A stretch of DNA of 22,688 bases from Nitrospinae bacterium RIFCSPLOWO2_12_39_16 (GCA_001805005.1 MHDO01000156.1:1-22688), one strand, 5' to 3'; positions 14,470-22,688 are shown, counted from the first letter of the stretch. Translations and numbers: made by a program. Notes: a model not told the origin generated them from the letters alone.

Positions 14470-16056
14470 ATGAACAAGACAGATCAAATATTGACTATAA
14501 AAGAAGCGAGTGAATGGGCAACGGAGTATTTAGGCAAGACCGTAACTACCTCTAATATTTCTTACCTCATTCAATATGGGCGTATAAAGAAAATCGGGAG
14601 TAACGGCAGTTCCCAAGTTTTCAAACAAGAACTGCTCAACTATTATAAATCCTACAATGGCACAAGAGAGTTTTTGTGGAGGGAACAGTTAGGGAGTGAT
14701 ATTAACTGGGCTTTATCATTCGACCAATATAAAGAAGCAGAAACGACAAAGCATGTCCATAGACTTCATCCCTACAAGGGTAAATTTATTCCTCAACTCG
14801 TTGAATATTTTCTTGACAGTCATACTGATAATTTCAAGAAAAAAGTATATTTTAGAGAAGGCGATATTATTTTAGATCCATTTTCCGGCAGTGGAACGAC
14901 AATGGTTCAAGCTTGCGAACTGGGAATGCACTCCATCGGAATTGATATCTCTGCCTTCAATACGCTTATAGGAAATTGTAAGGTTATAAAATATTACTTA
15001 GCTGATGTTCAAGCTGAAATCAGCCGTATAACAAAGGATCTCAGAGACTTTTTATCAGATTCGCACACACTTGAATTTGAAGAAAAACTTTTGCAAACGC
15101 TTTACGAATTCAATAATAAATATTTTCCCGTTCCCGAATACAAATATAAAGTAAATCGCAATCAAATTAACGAGGAGAAATACGGCGCAGAAAAGGAAAA
15201 GGAGTTCTTGCCCATCTTTAACAAGCTTGTTAAAGCATACAATATTAAGGTAAAGCAAGATAAGGACGAAACATTTTTAGAGAAGTGGTATTCTCATCAT
15301 ATAAGAGATGAAATCAAATTTGTGTTTAATGAAATTAAAAAGATTAAAAATGGTGACACTAAAAGAATCATCAGCCTTATTTTAAGCAGAACCATCCGCT
15401 CTTGCAGGGCAACCACACACGCAGACCTTGCAACGCTTGTTGAACCAATTACAGCAACCTATTATTGTGCAAAGCACGGTAAAGTCTGCAAGCCGCTTTT
15501 CTCAATTCTTAGATGGTGGGAAACATACACAAAAGACACCGTTAATCGCCTATTTCAATTTGACAGATTGAGAACTCAAACTTATCAGATCTGTTTAACC
15601 GGAGACAGCCGAACAATTGACATCTTCAGGGAATTAGAAAAGAAAAACCCTGCCTTTGCAGATTCAGTGAGAAAGAAAAAGATCAAGGGAATATTTTCAA
15701 GTCCGCCGTATGTCGGGCTGATTGACTACCACGAACAGCACGCCTACGCTTATGACCTGTTTGGCTTTGAACGGAATGACGATTTGGAAATCGGTCCGTT
15801 ATACAAGGGGCAAGGGAAGGAAGCAAAACAAAGCTACATTCAAGGCATAACCGAAGTTCTCCTCAATTGCAAAAAATATCTGGCAGACAATTATGATATT
15901 TTTCTTGTAGCCAACGACAAATACAATATGTATCCAATAATTGCTGAAAATTCAGGGATGCAAATTGTAAATCAATTCAAAAGACCGGTGCTAAATCGCA
16001 CTGAAAAAGATAAAGGGGCTTATTCGGAAATAATATTTCATTTAAAGGCAAGATAA
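14470..16056 (+). CDS. HTH-fused DNA methyltransferase of a type II restriction-modification system
   Basis: 528 residues. Residues 1-60 form a helix-turn-helix of the excisionase/MerR kind (ILTIKEASEWATEYLG... VFKQELLNYY). The methyltransferase core has SAM-binding motif I, ILDPFSGSGTT (134-144), before catalytic motif IV, FSSPPYVGLIDY (409-420). The SPPY tetrad favours N4-cytosine methylation, though adenine is not excluded. Between the motifs is about 260 residues, probably containing target recognition, with RSCRATTHADLATLVEP as a distinctive segment. The HTH may repress its own promoter, a known control in restriction systems. The endonuclease gene starts 2 bp after its stop, so they form one operon. 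No strong ribosome site is visible. Confidence 0.88.
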   Translation: MNKTDQILTIKEASEWATEYLGKTVTTSNISYLIQYGRIKKIGSNGSSQVFKQELLNYYKSYNGTREFLWREQLGSDINWALSFDQYKEAETTKHVHRLHPYKGKFIPQLVEYFLDSHTDNFKKKVYFREGDIILDPFSGSGTTMVQACELGMHSIGIDISAFNTLIGNCKVIKYYLADVQAEISRITKDLRDFLSDSHTLEFEEKLLQTLYEFNNKYFPVPEYKYKVNRNQINEEKYGAEKEKEFLPIFNKLVKAYNIKVKQDKDETFLEKWYSHHIRDEIKFVFNEIKKIKNGDTKRIISLILSRTIRSCRATTHADLATLVEPITATYYCAKHGKVCKPLFSILRWWETYTKDTVNRLFQFDRLRTQTYQICLTGDSRTIDIFRELEKKNPAFADSVRKKKIKGIFSSPPYVGLIDYHEQHAYAYDLFGFERNDDLEIGPLYKGQGKEAKQSYIQGITEVLLNCKKYLADNYDIFLVANDKYNMYPIIAENSGMQIVNQFKRPVLNRTEKDKGAYSEIIFHLKAR

Positions 16057-16058
16057 AT

Positions 16059-17108
16059 ATGCCAATATCTAAAGATAAAATTGAAAAGATATCTCTTGAA
16101 ATAATTAAAGTCTTATTCACCCGATTTGAAAAATTTCCTGAGGATGCTTCAAGTAACCGCAACGCCCCTTTCCATACATCTTTTTTGAATGCCTTTACAG
16201 ATAAATTTCAAGGTAAAGTTTCTAATCTCCCATTCTTCATCAGTTTAAGCAGTTGGCTGCATGGATTGAACACTACATTAGGACAAACTTTTTTTGAAAA
16301 TGTGGCGCATATATTAAGTGATGGCGAGAAGCGGGAATATACTTCTAAAAAACTTGGGAACTTACCTATTACAAAACAACAAAAAGAAAATATCAATGAT
16401 TTAATAACTGCATTAAGCACATCTCAGGCATCGCCAAATCTCAATAATGAAAATCAAAAGCTATTCTTAAATAACAATACTGAACTGGTAAGCGCTATTG
16501 ACTTTTCTGCAGATGTTTTTATTGAGGACGCTGCTCATATCACAGCCATAGAACTAAAAACGGTTAGACCAAACTCCGGTGAGATGAGAGGCGAAAAACA
16601 AAAAATACTTGAAGGAAAAGTAGCACTATTTAAGAAGTTTTCTGAAAAGACAATCAGATTTTTTATTGGTTTTCCCTTTGATCCTACAAATGAAGAATCT
16701 GAAACCGGCTATGATAAAGCCAGATTCCTTAGCTCTAATATAAATATGAATAAATTTTTTGCTCCCGATGAAATATTGATAGCAGGTGAGTTATGGGACT
16801 TTTTATCAGGAGAACCGAAAACAATGGAAATGTTATTACAGCTTATTAATGCGATAGCTACTACGGAGTTCCCAAATAAATACAACTTCTTAAATAACCA
16901 AGAAAATAAACGGCAAGACATTGGCTTATATATGCAACGGTTAGCTGATTGGAATCTTTATTCAGAACTAAATTTAGTAAACAATGAGGCTGCTATTAAA
17001 GGAAAAATCGGAACAGACAAAAAGCTTAATAGAATTTTCAATCAGTTAATATTCAAGGACGGCGAGTATAACATTGACAGGTATGACCGTTTGAGCGCAT
17101 TTTTATGA
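16059..17108 (+). CDS. TdeIII-like type II restriction endonuclease
   Basis: 349 residues. The pattern NAPFHTSFLNAF, then TTLGQTFFENVAHIL, then the PD-(D/E)xK core DVFIED (Asp152) with AIELK (Glu165, Lys167), and later ILIAGELWDFLSGE, matches the TdeIII restriction enzyme family as I recall it. TdeIII recognises GGNCC, but the specificity of this enzyme cannot be read from sequence. All three catalytic residues are present. The tight spacing after the methyltransferase gives the usual modification-first order, which protects the host on entry. Confidence 0.82.
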   Translation: MPISKDKIEKISLEIIKVLFTRFEKFPEDASSNRNAPFHTSFLNAFTDKFQGKVSNLPFFISLSSWLHGLNTTLGQTFFENVAHILSDGEKREYTSKKLGNLPITKQQKENINDLITALSTSQASPNLNNENQKLFLNNNTELVSAIDFSADVFIEDAAHITAIELKTVRPNSGEMRGEKQKILEGKVALFKKFSEKTIRFFIGFPFDPTNEESETGYDKARFLSSNINMNKFFAPDEILIAGELWDFLSGEPKTMEMLLQLINAIATTEFPNKYNFLNNQENKRQDIGLYMQRLADWNLYSELNLVNNEAAIKGKIGTDKKLNRIFNQLIFKDGEYNIDRYDRLSAFL

Positions 17109-17176
17109 GTTTAAAGTGGGGATACGATGATATGAATACCTCAAAATATTATTTACTCAATAAATATGGAGGTTAA

Positions 17177-19144
17177 ATGGACAACGCTATTGCAAGTCTC
17201 GCTGTTCTAAAAGTTAATTGGGATTATCTTAAAAAGGATTATATTGAAAATTTTATCCCATTTATTGCTACTTTGATTAAGAAATACAATTATGGAGCAA
17301 TTGATGTAAACACAATTTGTAATGATTTCAGAAAAGAATTTGGTCTTGTCATTCCATACCATCCGATGTGTACTATATTGGCACGTGCTCAAAAAAGGGG
17401 ACTAATTGACAAAAGTTATGATACATTTAAACCAAATAAAAACAAAGTAGCTCAGTTTGATTTTGCAACAACCGCTGATGAACAGATTAGGAAACAAGAA
17501 AAGATTATCAAGGAATTTATTGATTTTGCAAAGAGAGAATATTCTGTTGAATTAACAAAGGAAGGAGCCGATGCTGCTTTCATATCATTTCTAAAAGACC
17601 ATGATTTAGACATATTGTTTGCTTCTCATCAATCAACAGTTTTGCCCCCAATCAAGCCTTCAAATGAAAAGAAATTTCTAATTTATAAATTTATAAAGAA
17701 TGCTCATGAATCAGAACCCCAAGTCTTTGAATTCATTGTTGACATAGCGGTAGGATACATTTTAGCAAGTGCAATACTTTATGACAAGTTCAATAAATTT
17801 GCAGGGAAATTAAGGAAAATTAATTTTTATTTTGATACCAGATGCATTCTTCGGTTAATAGGAGCAGAAGGGAAGGAAAAGAAAGATGCCTATATGGAAT
17901 TTTTTAAAACACTTTTAGAAGAGAAAGGTAATTTATTTATATTCCAACATACATATGACGAAATAATGGGTATTTTAGAAGATGCGCTAAGACGGGTTGG
18001 AAGTCCTCTGTATGATCCATCCTTAGCAAGCCCAGTATTAAGATATTTTGTTGAAAATAATTATAAATCAAGTGATGTAGAAAGATTTATTGTTAACGCA
18101 GATAGCGTTTTGCAAGAAAATAAAATAATCAAGGTGGACGCTCCTGACCCCAATAAGTATAAATATTATCAAATAGATGAAGAAAAACTGTATGGTGCAA
18201 TTGTTGAGATTTACAAAGAACAGAATCCAAGCTTTAAAGAATTAGAAAAACGCTCAGCGATACAAAGAGATGTTAAATCTATCGCAAGTATTTATAAGTT
18301 AAGAAAGGGAAGAAAACCAAAAACCATTAAGGAGGCAGATAGCATTTTTGCGACAACGAATTCTGGCTTATCTTATGCGAATAAGCGGTTTGAATCGTCC
18401 GAAATAGGGGAAGACCATAATATTCCAGCTTGCTTAACAGATATTTTTATAGGGACTTTAATATGGCTACAGTCACCTGCGAAAGTTTTATCTTTAAATG
18501 AGAAAAAAATAATTGCTGATTGTTACGCAGCACTACAACCAAATGATACCCTGATAAAAAAGTTTTTAAACGAAGTGGAAAAGTTGAAGGGTGAGAAAAA
18601 AATAAGCGATGATGAACATTATTTGCTTAGAACCCACAGGGTTGCAATGGAATTGCTGGAAGAAAAAACGATGGGTGATCCTAACAACTTTACTGATAAA
18701 ACATCAGAAGAAATTCTCGAAGAAATCAGAGAGGGAATAAAAAAAGAAGGCGAAGAGAAATATTTGAAAGAGAAAGAACATCACGGCGAGACCTTGAGTA
18801 AATTAGATACCACCGAGAAGGAAAAGGAAGGAATCGAAAGAAATATAGAAAAAAGGGCAGAAAAAATCTCTGCTATCTTTGGAAAAATATTATTCGTAAT
18901 ACTTGTAATCATATTTATTTTGGGAACTGCTGCACAATTTTTTCCTGATTTTCTAAACAATCAGCGTCTATTGAGAGTCCCTCTAATATTAATTACATTT
19001 CTACTTGGACTATTAAGTATTGCCACTGGTTTTAACATTAAAGGGCTTAGAGACAATATCAAAATAGTTATCAAAAATAAAATTATTAGATGGTTAATTG
19101 GAGAAAATACGGATACCGAAAAAAAGAAAAAGGAAACCGTTTAA
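17177..19144 (+). CDS. Large membrane-anchored PIN-like domain protein, candidate defence nuclease
   Basis: 655 residues. About 1-85 looks like a winged-helix domain (VNTICNDFRKEFGLVIPYHPMCTILARAQKRGLI). A helical region follows to about 210. A PIN-like core runs from about 215: INFYFDTRCILRLIG (Asp220), IFQHTYDEIMGIL (Glu262), AIQRDVKSIASIYKLR (Asp365) and EADSIFATTNSG (Asp388, Asn395). This spacing of acidic residues fits a metal-dependent RNase. A charged coiled coil (about 510-566) leads to two membrane helices (about 567-589 and 600-620) and a lysine-rich cytoplasmic tail. GGAGG precedes the ATG. Placement right after a restriction operon suggests a defence or toxin role (inference). I do not recognise a named system. 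Assignment to the PIN fold rests on motif spacing only. Confidence 0.65.
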   Translation: MDNAIASLAVLKVNWDYLKKDYIENFIPFIATLIKKYNYGAIDVNTICNDFRKEFGLVIPYHPMCTILARAQKRGLIDKSYDTFKPNKNKVAQFDFATTADEQIRKQEKIIKEFIDFAKREYSVELTKEGADAAFISFLKDHDLDILFASHQSTVLPPIKPSNEKKFLIYKFIKNAHESEPQVFEFIVDIAVGYILASAILYDKFNKFAGKLRKINFYFDTRCILRLIGAEGKEKKDAYMEFFKTLLEEKGNLFIFQHTYDEIMGILEDALRRVGSPLYDPSLASPVLRYFVENNYKSSDVERFIVNADSVLQENKIIKVDAPDPNKYKYYQIDEEKLYGAIVEIYKEQNPSFKELEKRSAIQRDVKSIASIYKLRKGRKPKTIKEADSIFATTNSGLSYANKRFESSEIGEDHNIPACLTDIFIGTLIWLQSPAKVLSLNEKKIIADCYAALQPNDTLIKKFLNEVEKLKGEKKISDDEHYLLRTHRVAMELLEEKTMGDPNNFTDKTSEEILEEIREGIKKEGEEKYLKEKEHHGETLSKLDTTEKEKEGIERNIEKRAEKISAIFGKILFVILVIIFILGTAAQFFPDFLNNQRLLRVPLILITFLLGLLSIATGFNIKGLRDNIKIVIKNKIIRWLIGENTDTEKKKKETV

Positions 19145-19153
19145 CAGAAGCTT

Positions 19154-19237
19154 ATGCCCATTAACTCCACCATAATCATCGGCGACAGAGGAAATATAAA
19201 AGAACTGGAGGATAAGAAAACACAATATGAGTGTTAA
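19154..19237 (+). pseudogene. 27-codon remnant of a DNA methyltransferase start
   Basis: MPINSTIIIGDRGNIKEL matches the start of the methyltransferase at 21949 (MHTKTTIIIGDSRRMEEL). At DNA level, 22 consecutive bases (from CCACCATAATCATCGGCG onward) are identical near 19166-19187 and 21960-21981. The frame then ends (KKTQYEC, stop). The rest of the methyltransferase is missing. It begins 10 bp after the PIN-like gene. This is the debris of a second copy or a recombination scar. Confidence 0.75.
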
Positions 19238-19444
19238 AACATATACAGAGTCTCAACAGTCTTACTGTATAACCACTTTAGATGACTGAAAGGTCTGTAA
19301 AAAGAAAGATAATTGCTTTATTCTGCGTGAACAGATGGCTTTTTATAACAGGTTAGGCATTTCTCAGATTAACAATATAACCAGTATAAGGCATTTATGG
19401 CAAGATTCAAATCTATGATTATTGTGGAATAATAAGGATTTGAT
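19238..19444 (+). other. Gene-free stretch with a possible decayed coding fragment
   Basis: No complete gene. One frame from 19290 to 19418 is open and protein-like (VCKKKDNCFIL, then QMAFYNRLGISQINN) but has an in-frame stop just before and no start. It may be the 3' remnant of a small Cys-containing protein. Nothing else is recognised. Confidence 0.3.
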
Positions 19445-20008
19445 ATGCAAACTTACAACATTTACAAACTCCTCAAAGAAGAACTTAAAAACGGCTCGGC
19501 TGACCTTGTTACGAGGCAATCGGGGCAGGTAATAAGGGAGCGGATTGAGAGGGACATTTCCAAAGAAAAAGATGGGGAGGTTATTGCTCTTGATTTTTCA
19601 AAGATAGGGATAATTGACTATTCTTGTGCCGATGAGATAGTTGCAAAGTTAATATCAAGGCTGACGAGCAGTGAATATGGAGATAAATATATTGTTCTGA
19701 CTGGCTTAAGCGAAAATCAGAAAGAAAATATCGAGGTTGCACTTGAGAGAAAAGAGCTATCTGTTATGGCTGAGATGACGGACAGCAGAAAAATCCTTAT
19801 AGGCAGTCTTAATAATTATCTTAAAGAGACTTTGGATTTGATACTCAGTAAAGGAAAAATTACAGCCAGTGAGCTTTCTGATGAGCTTAAACTCCCTGCC
19901 AATACCAGCGGGACAAGATTATTGAACCTTTATAAGAAAAGACTTGTAAAAAGGGTTGCAGAGAGGGGAGAGGAAGGCAGGTTGTGGGTATATCTGGCGT
20001 GTTTGTAA
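19445..20008 (+). CDS. STAS-like (DUF4325-type) protein with C-terminal winged helix
   Basis: 187 residues. The middle (about 43-105) reads GEVIALDFSKIGIIDYSCADEIVAKL, matching the STAS-like DUF4325 pattern in which a conserved strand-loop ends in a Ser/Cys-Ala-Asp-Glu helix. Residues about 130-187 form a winged helix (GKITASELSDELKLPANTSGTRLLNLYKKRLVKRV). STAS proteins act as partners of RsbW-like ATPases, and the ATPase at 13064-13909 is a natural candidate. The DNA-binding wing suggests direct transcriptional output. A GGA-rich site (AAGGATTTGAT) precedes ATG. The phosphorylatable serine of classic STAS antagonists cannot be assigned with certainty. Confidence 0.65.
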   Translation: MQTYNIYKLLKEELKNGSADLVTRQSGQVIRERIERDISKEKDGEVIALDFSKIGIIDYSCADEIVAKLISRLTSSEYGDKYIVLTGLSENQKENIEVALERKELSVMAEMTDSRKILIGSLNNYLKETLDLILSKGKITASELSDELKLPANTSGTRLLNLYKKRLVKRVAERGEEGRLWVYLACL

Positions 20009-20167
20009 CTTAATAAAATCCAAATGATACTTACGGATATATTATAGGGAACTTATGTGCTATTTCCAAAGAAATAAGCCCAAATGATGTAATTTAAAAT
20101 AATAATTTTACTTCGGGCAAAGTTGATACAAAAGTTATATAATATCAATTAAATTTAGGAGAAAATA

Positions 20168-20785
20168 ATGGTTGCTAACATCTTTAATTGGTTTAAAAAA
20201 GAATCATTAGAAAATATCCAAGTGCCAATTGACTTAAATGAGATCAGAAAGAGGGCAAGAATATTATTTATTGATGATGAAGATGTTCCTCAAATAAAAA
20301 TATTAATAGCAGAAGGTTTTTCTATAGAACATTGGAAAGACATCGAAAACAATCTTAATAAATTAGAAAGTGGAGATTACGATATAATCTTTCTTGATAT
20401 TGCTGGAGTGGGTGAACGATATTCAAGAGAAGGAGCAATAGGTATATTAAAGGATATTAAAAAATGTAATCCTGCTGTAATTGTAATTGCATTTTCAGGT
20501 CAAAAATTTGATATTGAACAAACAAAGTTCTTTAAACTCGCTGATGATGTTCTAAAAAAAGACGCTGGGCCTTTAGAGATTAAAACCAAGATTGAAGAAT
20601 TTCTAAAAGAAAAGTTCTCCGTAACTTTTTATTGGGGAAAAATAAAAGATTTTTTAAAAAATCAGAAAATAAGCGAATCAAAAATTAATAAGGCAGAAAA
20701 AGTGCTTTATAAAAGCATAGCAAAAAGAGACCATAAATTTTTTAATAATTGGGCAAAAAAATATTTACAGATGAAATCTCAATAA
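20168..20785 (+). CDS. Receiver-domain response regulator with non-DNA-binding C-terminal extension
   Basis: 205 residues. A receiver domain occupies about 31-145 with all the key residues: ILFIDDED (Asp36, Asp37), IIFLDIAG (Asp77, the phospho-acceptor), AFSGQ (Ser110) and DVLKKD (Lys130). About 30 N-terminal residues (NIFNWFKKE) and a basic helical C-terminal tail of about 60 residues flank it. There is no recognisable DNA-binding or enzyme domain, so output is probably by protein contact. TTTAGGAGAA gives a good ribosome site. The kinase-like gene follows 46 bp later, making them a likely cognate pair. Confidence 0.82.
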   Translation: MVANIFNWFKKESLENIQVPIDLNEIRKRARILFIDDEDVPQIKILIAEGFSIEHWKDIENNLNKLESGDYDIIFLDIAGVGERYSREGAIGILKDIKKCNPAVIVIAFSGQKFDIEQTKFFKLADDVLKKDAGPLEIKTKIEEFLKEKFSVTFYWGKIKDFLKNQKISESKINKAEKVLYKSIAKRDHKFFNNWAKKYLQMKSQ

Positions 20786-20831
20786 AGACTCTTACAGCCT
20801 TGGCTTCTAAACTCATAGAGATTTTTGCCAA

Positions 20832-21959
20832 ATGAATAAACAGATAATTAATGAATTATTGAAAATTACTTGTCCATTTCCATTTGTCAATTTAAATGAT
20901 AATAATAAGGGCTTGAACGATGGTTTTGTATTACAATCCCCTTCAATTTGTAAAAAGAAATTTTCAAAAAATTGCAAAGACTTTTATAGCTCTATAATAT
21001 ACTCAGAAAACTTAGAACATCATACTTGTCCTCATGGGTTTTCTATTTTTACTGCTATTTGTAATGACATTAAAATCATTATCACTGGCTTAATTTCCTT
21101 CCCCGAAAATAAAGATTGTCCTAAACAATTTAGAAAAACATATAGCCAAAATAAGGTGGCTTCAGAAAAGATTAATTACTGGTTTAACCACTTCAAAAAT
21201 ATTATTCCTTCTGTTGAGGCAACTATACAAGATAGAACTAAAGCTGCTATTGCAATATTGCATGATATTCAAAAGACAAATTCATTGATTAAATCAAATG
21301 CCGAAGCATTGATTTCTAAGCAGAAAGGAGGCACAAGTTTTGAAGATAAATTTGAAAACAGCCCTGACAGGCTAAAATCAATTTATAAAGCATCAGAACT
21401 TTTGAGTAACCAGATGGAATTAATCAATTTATTCTCTAATCCTGCCATGATAACTGCAGGTAAAAAGCGTCTTTTTGAAGTCTTTAGATTTTTTGATAAA
21501 ATTAGAATACTTTATTTATCAAAAACTAAAAATAAAAATTGCAGAATAACCCTCGTTTCTCCATTTTCAAGTTCATTAGAAGCTTATGACTCTTTTTCAT
21601 TGCTTCCACATATACTAATTGATAATGCTGTTAAATATTCTCAAAATAATGAAAGTATTACGGTGCAATTCTCAGAAAATAAGGATGACATTACAACTCG
21701 AGTTGTATCGGTGGGACCCATGATTGAAGAGGACGAAAAAACTTCAATATTTGAAATGTATTATAAAGGTAAAAATTCTTTTAATTATAGTTCCGAAGGT
21801 TCTGGGATAGGTCTTTATGTGGCAAAATGTATTGTAAAAGGACACGGTGGTGAAATATATGTTACATCTGTTTCTAAGAATACCCATGATAAGGATGTCC
21901 CACTTGCTGTAAACACTTTTACTTTAATTGTTCCCAAAAAACTAGCAAATGCACACTAA
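20832..21959 (+). CDS. Soluble histidine kinase-like ATPase with Cys-rich N-terminal domain
   Basis: 375 residues, no membrane helices. Residues 1-110 hold six cysteines (C14, C40, C48, C66, C77, C96), with HTCPHGFSIF near 64-73, suggesting a metal, Fe-S or redox sensing domain. A phospho-acceptor-like His144 lies in AILHDIQK. The catalytic domain has LLPHILIDNAVKYS (N-box, Asn265), VVSVGPMIEEDE (a VSNxGPxI-type G1 variant), IFEMYYKG (F-box) and GSGIGLYVAK (G2, 323-332). Paired with the receiver protein upstream, it forms a cytosolic two-component unit. It overlaps the next methyltransferase gene by 11 nt, which ties the three into one operon. The input signal is unknown. Confidence 0.8.
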   Translation: MNKQIINELLKITCPFPFVNLNDNNKGLNDGFVLQSPSICKKKFSKNCKDFYSSIIYSENLEHHTCPHGFSIFTAICNDIKIIITGLISFPENKDCPKQFRKTYSQNKVASEKINYWFNHFKNIIPSVEATIQDRTKAAIAILHDIQKTNSLIKSNAEALISKQKGGTSFEDKFENSPDRLKSIYKASELLSNQMELINLFSNPAMITAGKKRLFEVFRFFDKIRILYLSKTKNKNCRITLVSPFSSSLEAYDSFSLLPHILIDNAVKYSQNNESITVQFSENKDDITTRVVSVGPMIEEDEKTSIFEMYYKGKNSFNYSSEGSGIGLYVAKCIVKGHGGEIYVTSVSKNTHDKDVPLAVNTFTLIVPKKLANAH

Positions 21960-22688
21960 AACCACCATAATCATCGGCGACAGCAGGAGGATGGAGGAGC
22001 TTAAGGACGAGAGTATTCATCTCGTCATTACTTCTCCTCCATACTGGCAGTTGAAAGACTATGGCAATGGCAGTCAGGTTGGGTTTAATGACAGCTATGA
22101 GGATTATATCAATAACCTCAATCTTGTATGGAAAAACTGCTATCGTGTCTTACATAAAGGATGCCGTTTGTGCGTAAATATCGGAGACCAGTTTGCTCGT
22201 TCAGTTTATTATGGTAGATACAAGGTAATTCCAATAAGAGAGGAGATAATTAAGTTCTGCGAAACAATCGGATTTGATTACATGGGGGCTATTATCTGGC
22301 AGAAGGTTACAACTTGCAATACAACAGGCGGTGCTACAATTATGGGGTCTTTCCCTTATCCCAGAAATGGAATAATAAAGCTTGATTATGAGTTTATTTT
22401 GATTTTTAAAAAGTTGGGTGAATCTCCAAAGGTGAGTAGAGAGATTAAAGAAAAGTCAAAACTTACTACTAAAGAATGGAACGAATATTTTTATGGTCAC
22501 TGGAATTTTTCAGGTGAAAGGCAGAATAAGCACCTTGCCATGTTTCCTGAAGAATTACCGAAAAGATTAATAAAGATGTTCAGCTTTGCAGGTGATATAG
22601 TCCTTGACCCATTTTTAGGAAGCGGGACAACATGCCTTGCTGCAAAGAAATTGGAAAGAAATTCTGCTGGATATGAAATCAATAAGGA
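21949..22688 (+). CDS. DNA methyltransferase (TSPPYW type), 3' end beyond window
   Basis: Open from ATG 21949 to the window edge (246 complete codons). Catalytic motif IV comes first (LVITSPPYWQLKDYG, 26-40) and SAM motif I later (IVLDPFLGSGTTCLAA, 217-232), the class-beta order. TSPPYW enzymes include both N4-cytosine and N6-adenine methylases. The ATG lies inside the kinase-like gene and has no ribosome site of its own, so translation is probably coupled. Almost the whole catalytic domain is present, so only a short C-terminus is likely missing. A cognate restriction gene may lie just downstream, outside the window. Its 5' end is duplicated as the remnant at 19154. Confidence 0.88.
   Translation, partial: MHTKTTIIIGDSRRMEELKDESIHLVITSPPYWQLKDYGNGSQVGFNDSYEDYINNLNLVWKNCYRVLHKGCRLCVNIGDQFARSVYYGRYKVIPIREEIIKFCETIGFDYMGAIIWQKVTTCNTTGGATIMGSFPYPRNGIIKLDYEFILIFKKLGESPKVSREIKEKSKLTTKEWNEYFYGHWNFSGERQNKHLAMFPEELPKRLIKMFSFAGDIVLDPFLGSGTTCLAAKKLERNSAGYEINK

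Noticed and set aside
20123..20143. TTGATA and TATAAT as a promoter for the receiver gene
   Set aside because: Only 9 bp separate the two hexamers. The TATAAT may be a real -10, but no matching -35 is seen at 16-18 bp.
20168..21959. Calling the receiver and kinase genes a Detocs system
   Set aside because: No nucleosidase-type or receiver-fused effector is present and domain details do not match closely enough, so I keep it as an analogy only.
22497..22682. Minus-strand frame at the window end
   Set aside because: It lies entirely within the methyltransferase gene, which has clear motifs on the plus strand.

Overview
The window reads as chromosomal DNA of a Gram-negative, moderately A+T-rich bacterium. 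It encodes a porin, a TonB-dependent outer-membrane receptor and its ExbB-ExbD-TonB energiser, and most genes have strong AGGAGG ribosome binding sites. The style of the porin, the GAF/HD-GYP protein and the small zinc-ribbon protein suggests an uncultivated Nitrospirota or Deltaproteobacteria-type genome. That placement is a guess, because no rRNA or other phylogenetic marker is present.

Region 1 (1-7870, minus strand) is a metal and envelope block of two operons. One holds a CopD-like membrane protein followed by a porin that runs off the window start. The other runs DUF2325 protein, ExbB, ExbD, TonB, a Com-like zinc ribbon, a small unknown protein, a TonB-dependent receptor, and an exported protein with CbiX/CbiK (sirohydrochlorin chelatase) character. 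Both promoters have the same layout: a TTGACA -35 embedded in a near-identical stretch, then a TGATA-N5-TATCA palindrome resembling a Fur box. They are probably co-regulated by metal. tonB and the small unknown gene each appear broken by a one-base frameshift.

Region 2 (7930-12810, minus strand) is housekeeping and signalling: a GAF + HD-GYP phosphodiesterase, a PlsC-type acyltransferase, a truncated FAD oxidoreductase, the worn end of an insertion sequence, and trpD-trpC.

Region 3 (12900-22688, mostly plus strand) is a visibly more A+T-rich accessory or defence island. It begins with a STAS/HATPase switch protein and a CopG-type antitoxin on the opposite strand. Next come an HTH-fused DNA methyltransferase with a TdeIII-like endonuclease, and a large PIN-like protein with two C-terminal membrane helices. 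A 27-codon scrap of a second methyltransferase follows, then a STAS-like/winged-helix protein. The island ends with a receiver protein, a soluble histidine kinase-like protein, and a second methyltransferase that overlaps the kinase gene and runs off the window end.

The least explained parts are the membrane-anchored PIN-like protein, the receiver-kinase-methyltransferase operon, and the two STAS partner-switch genes separated by the restriction-modification cargo. The four-segment exported CbiX-like protein in the TonB operon is also unusual.
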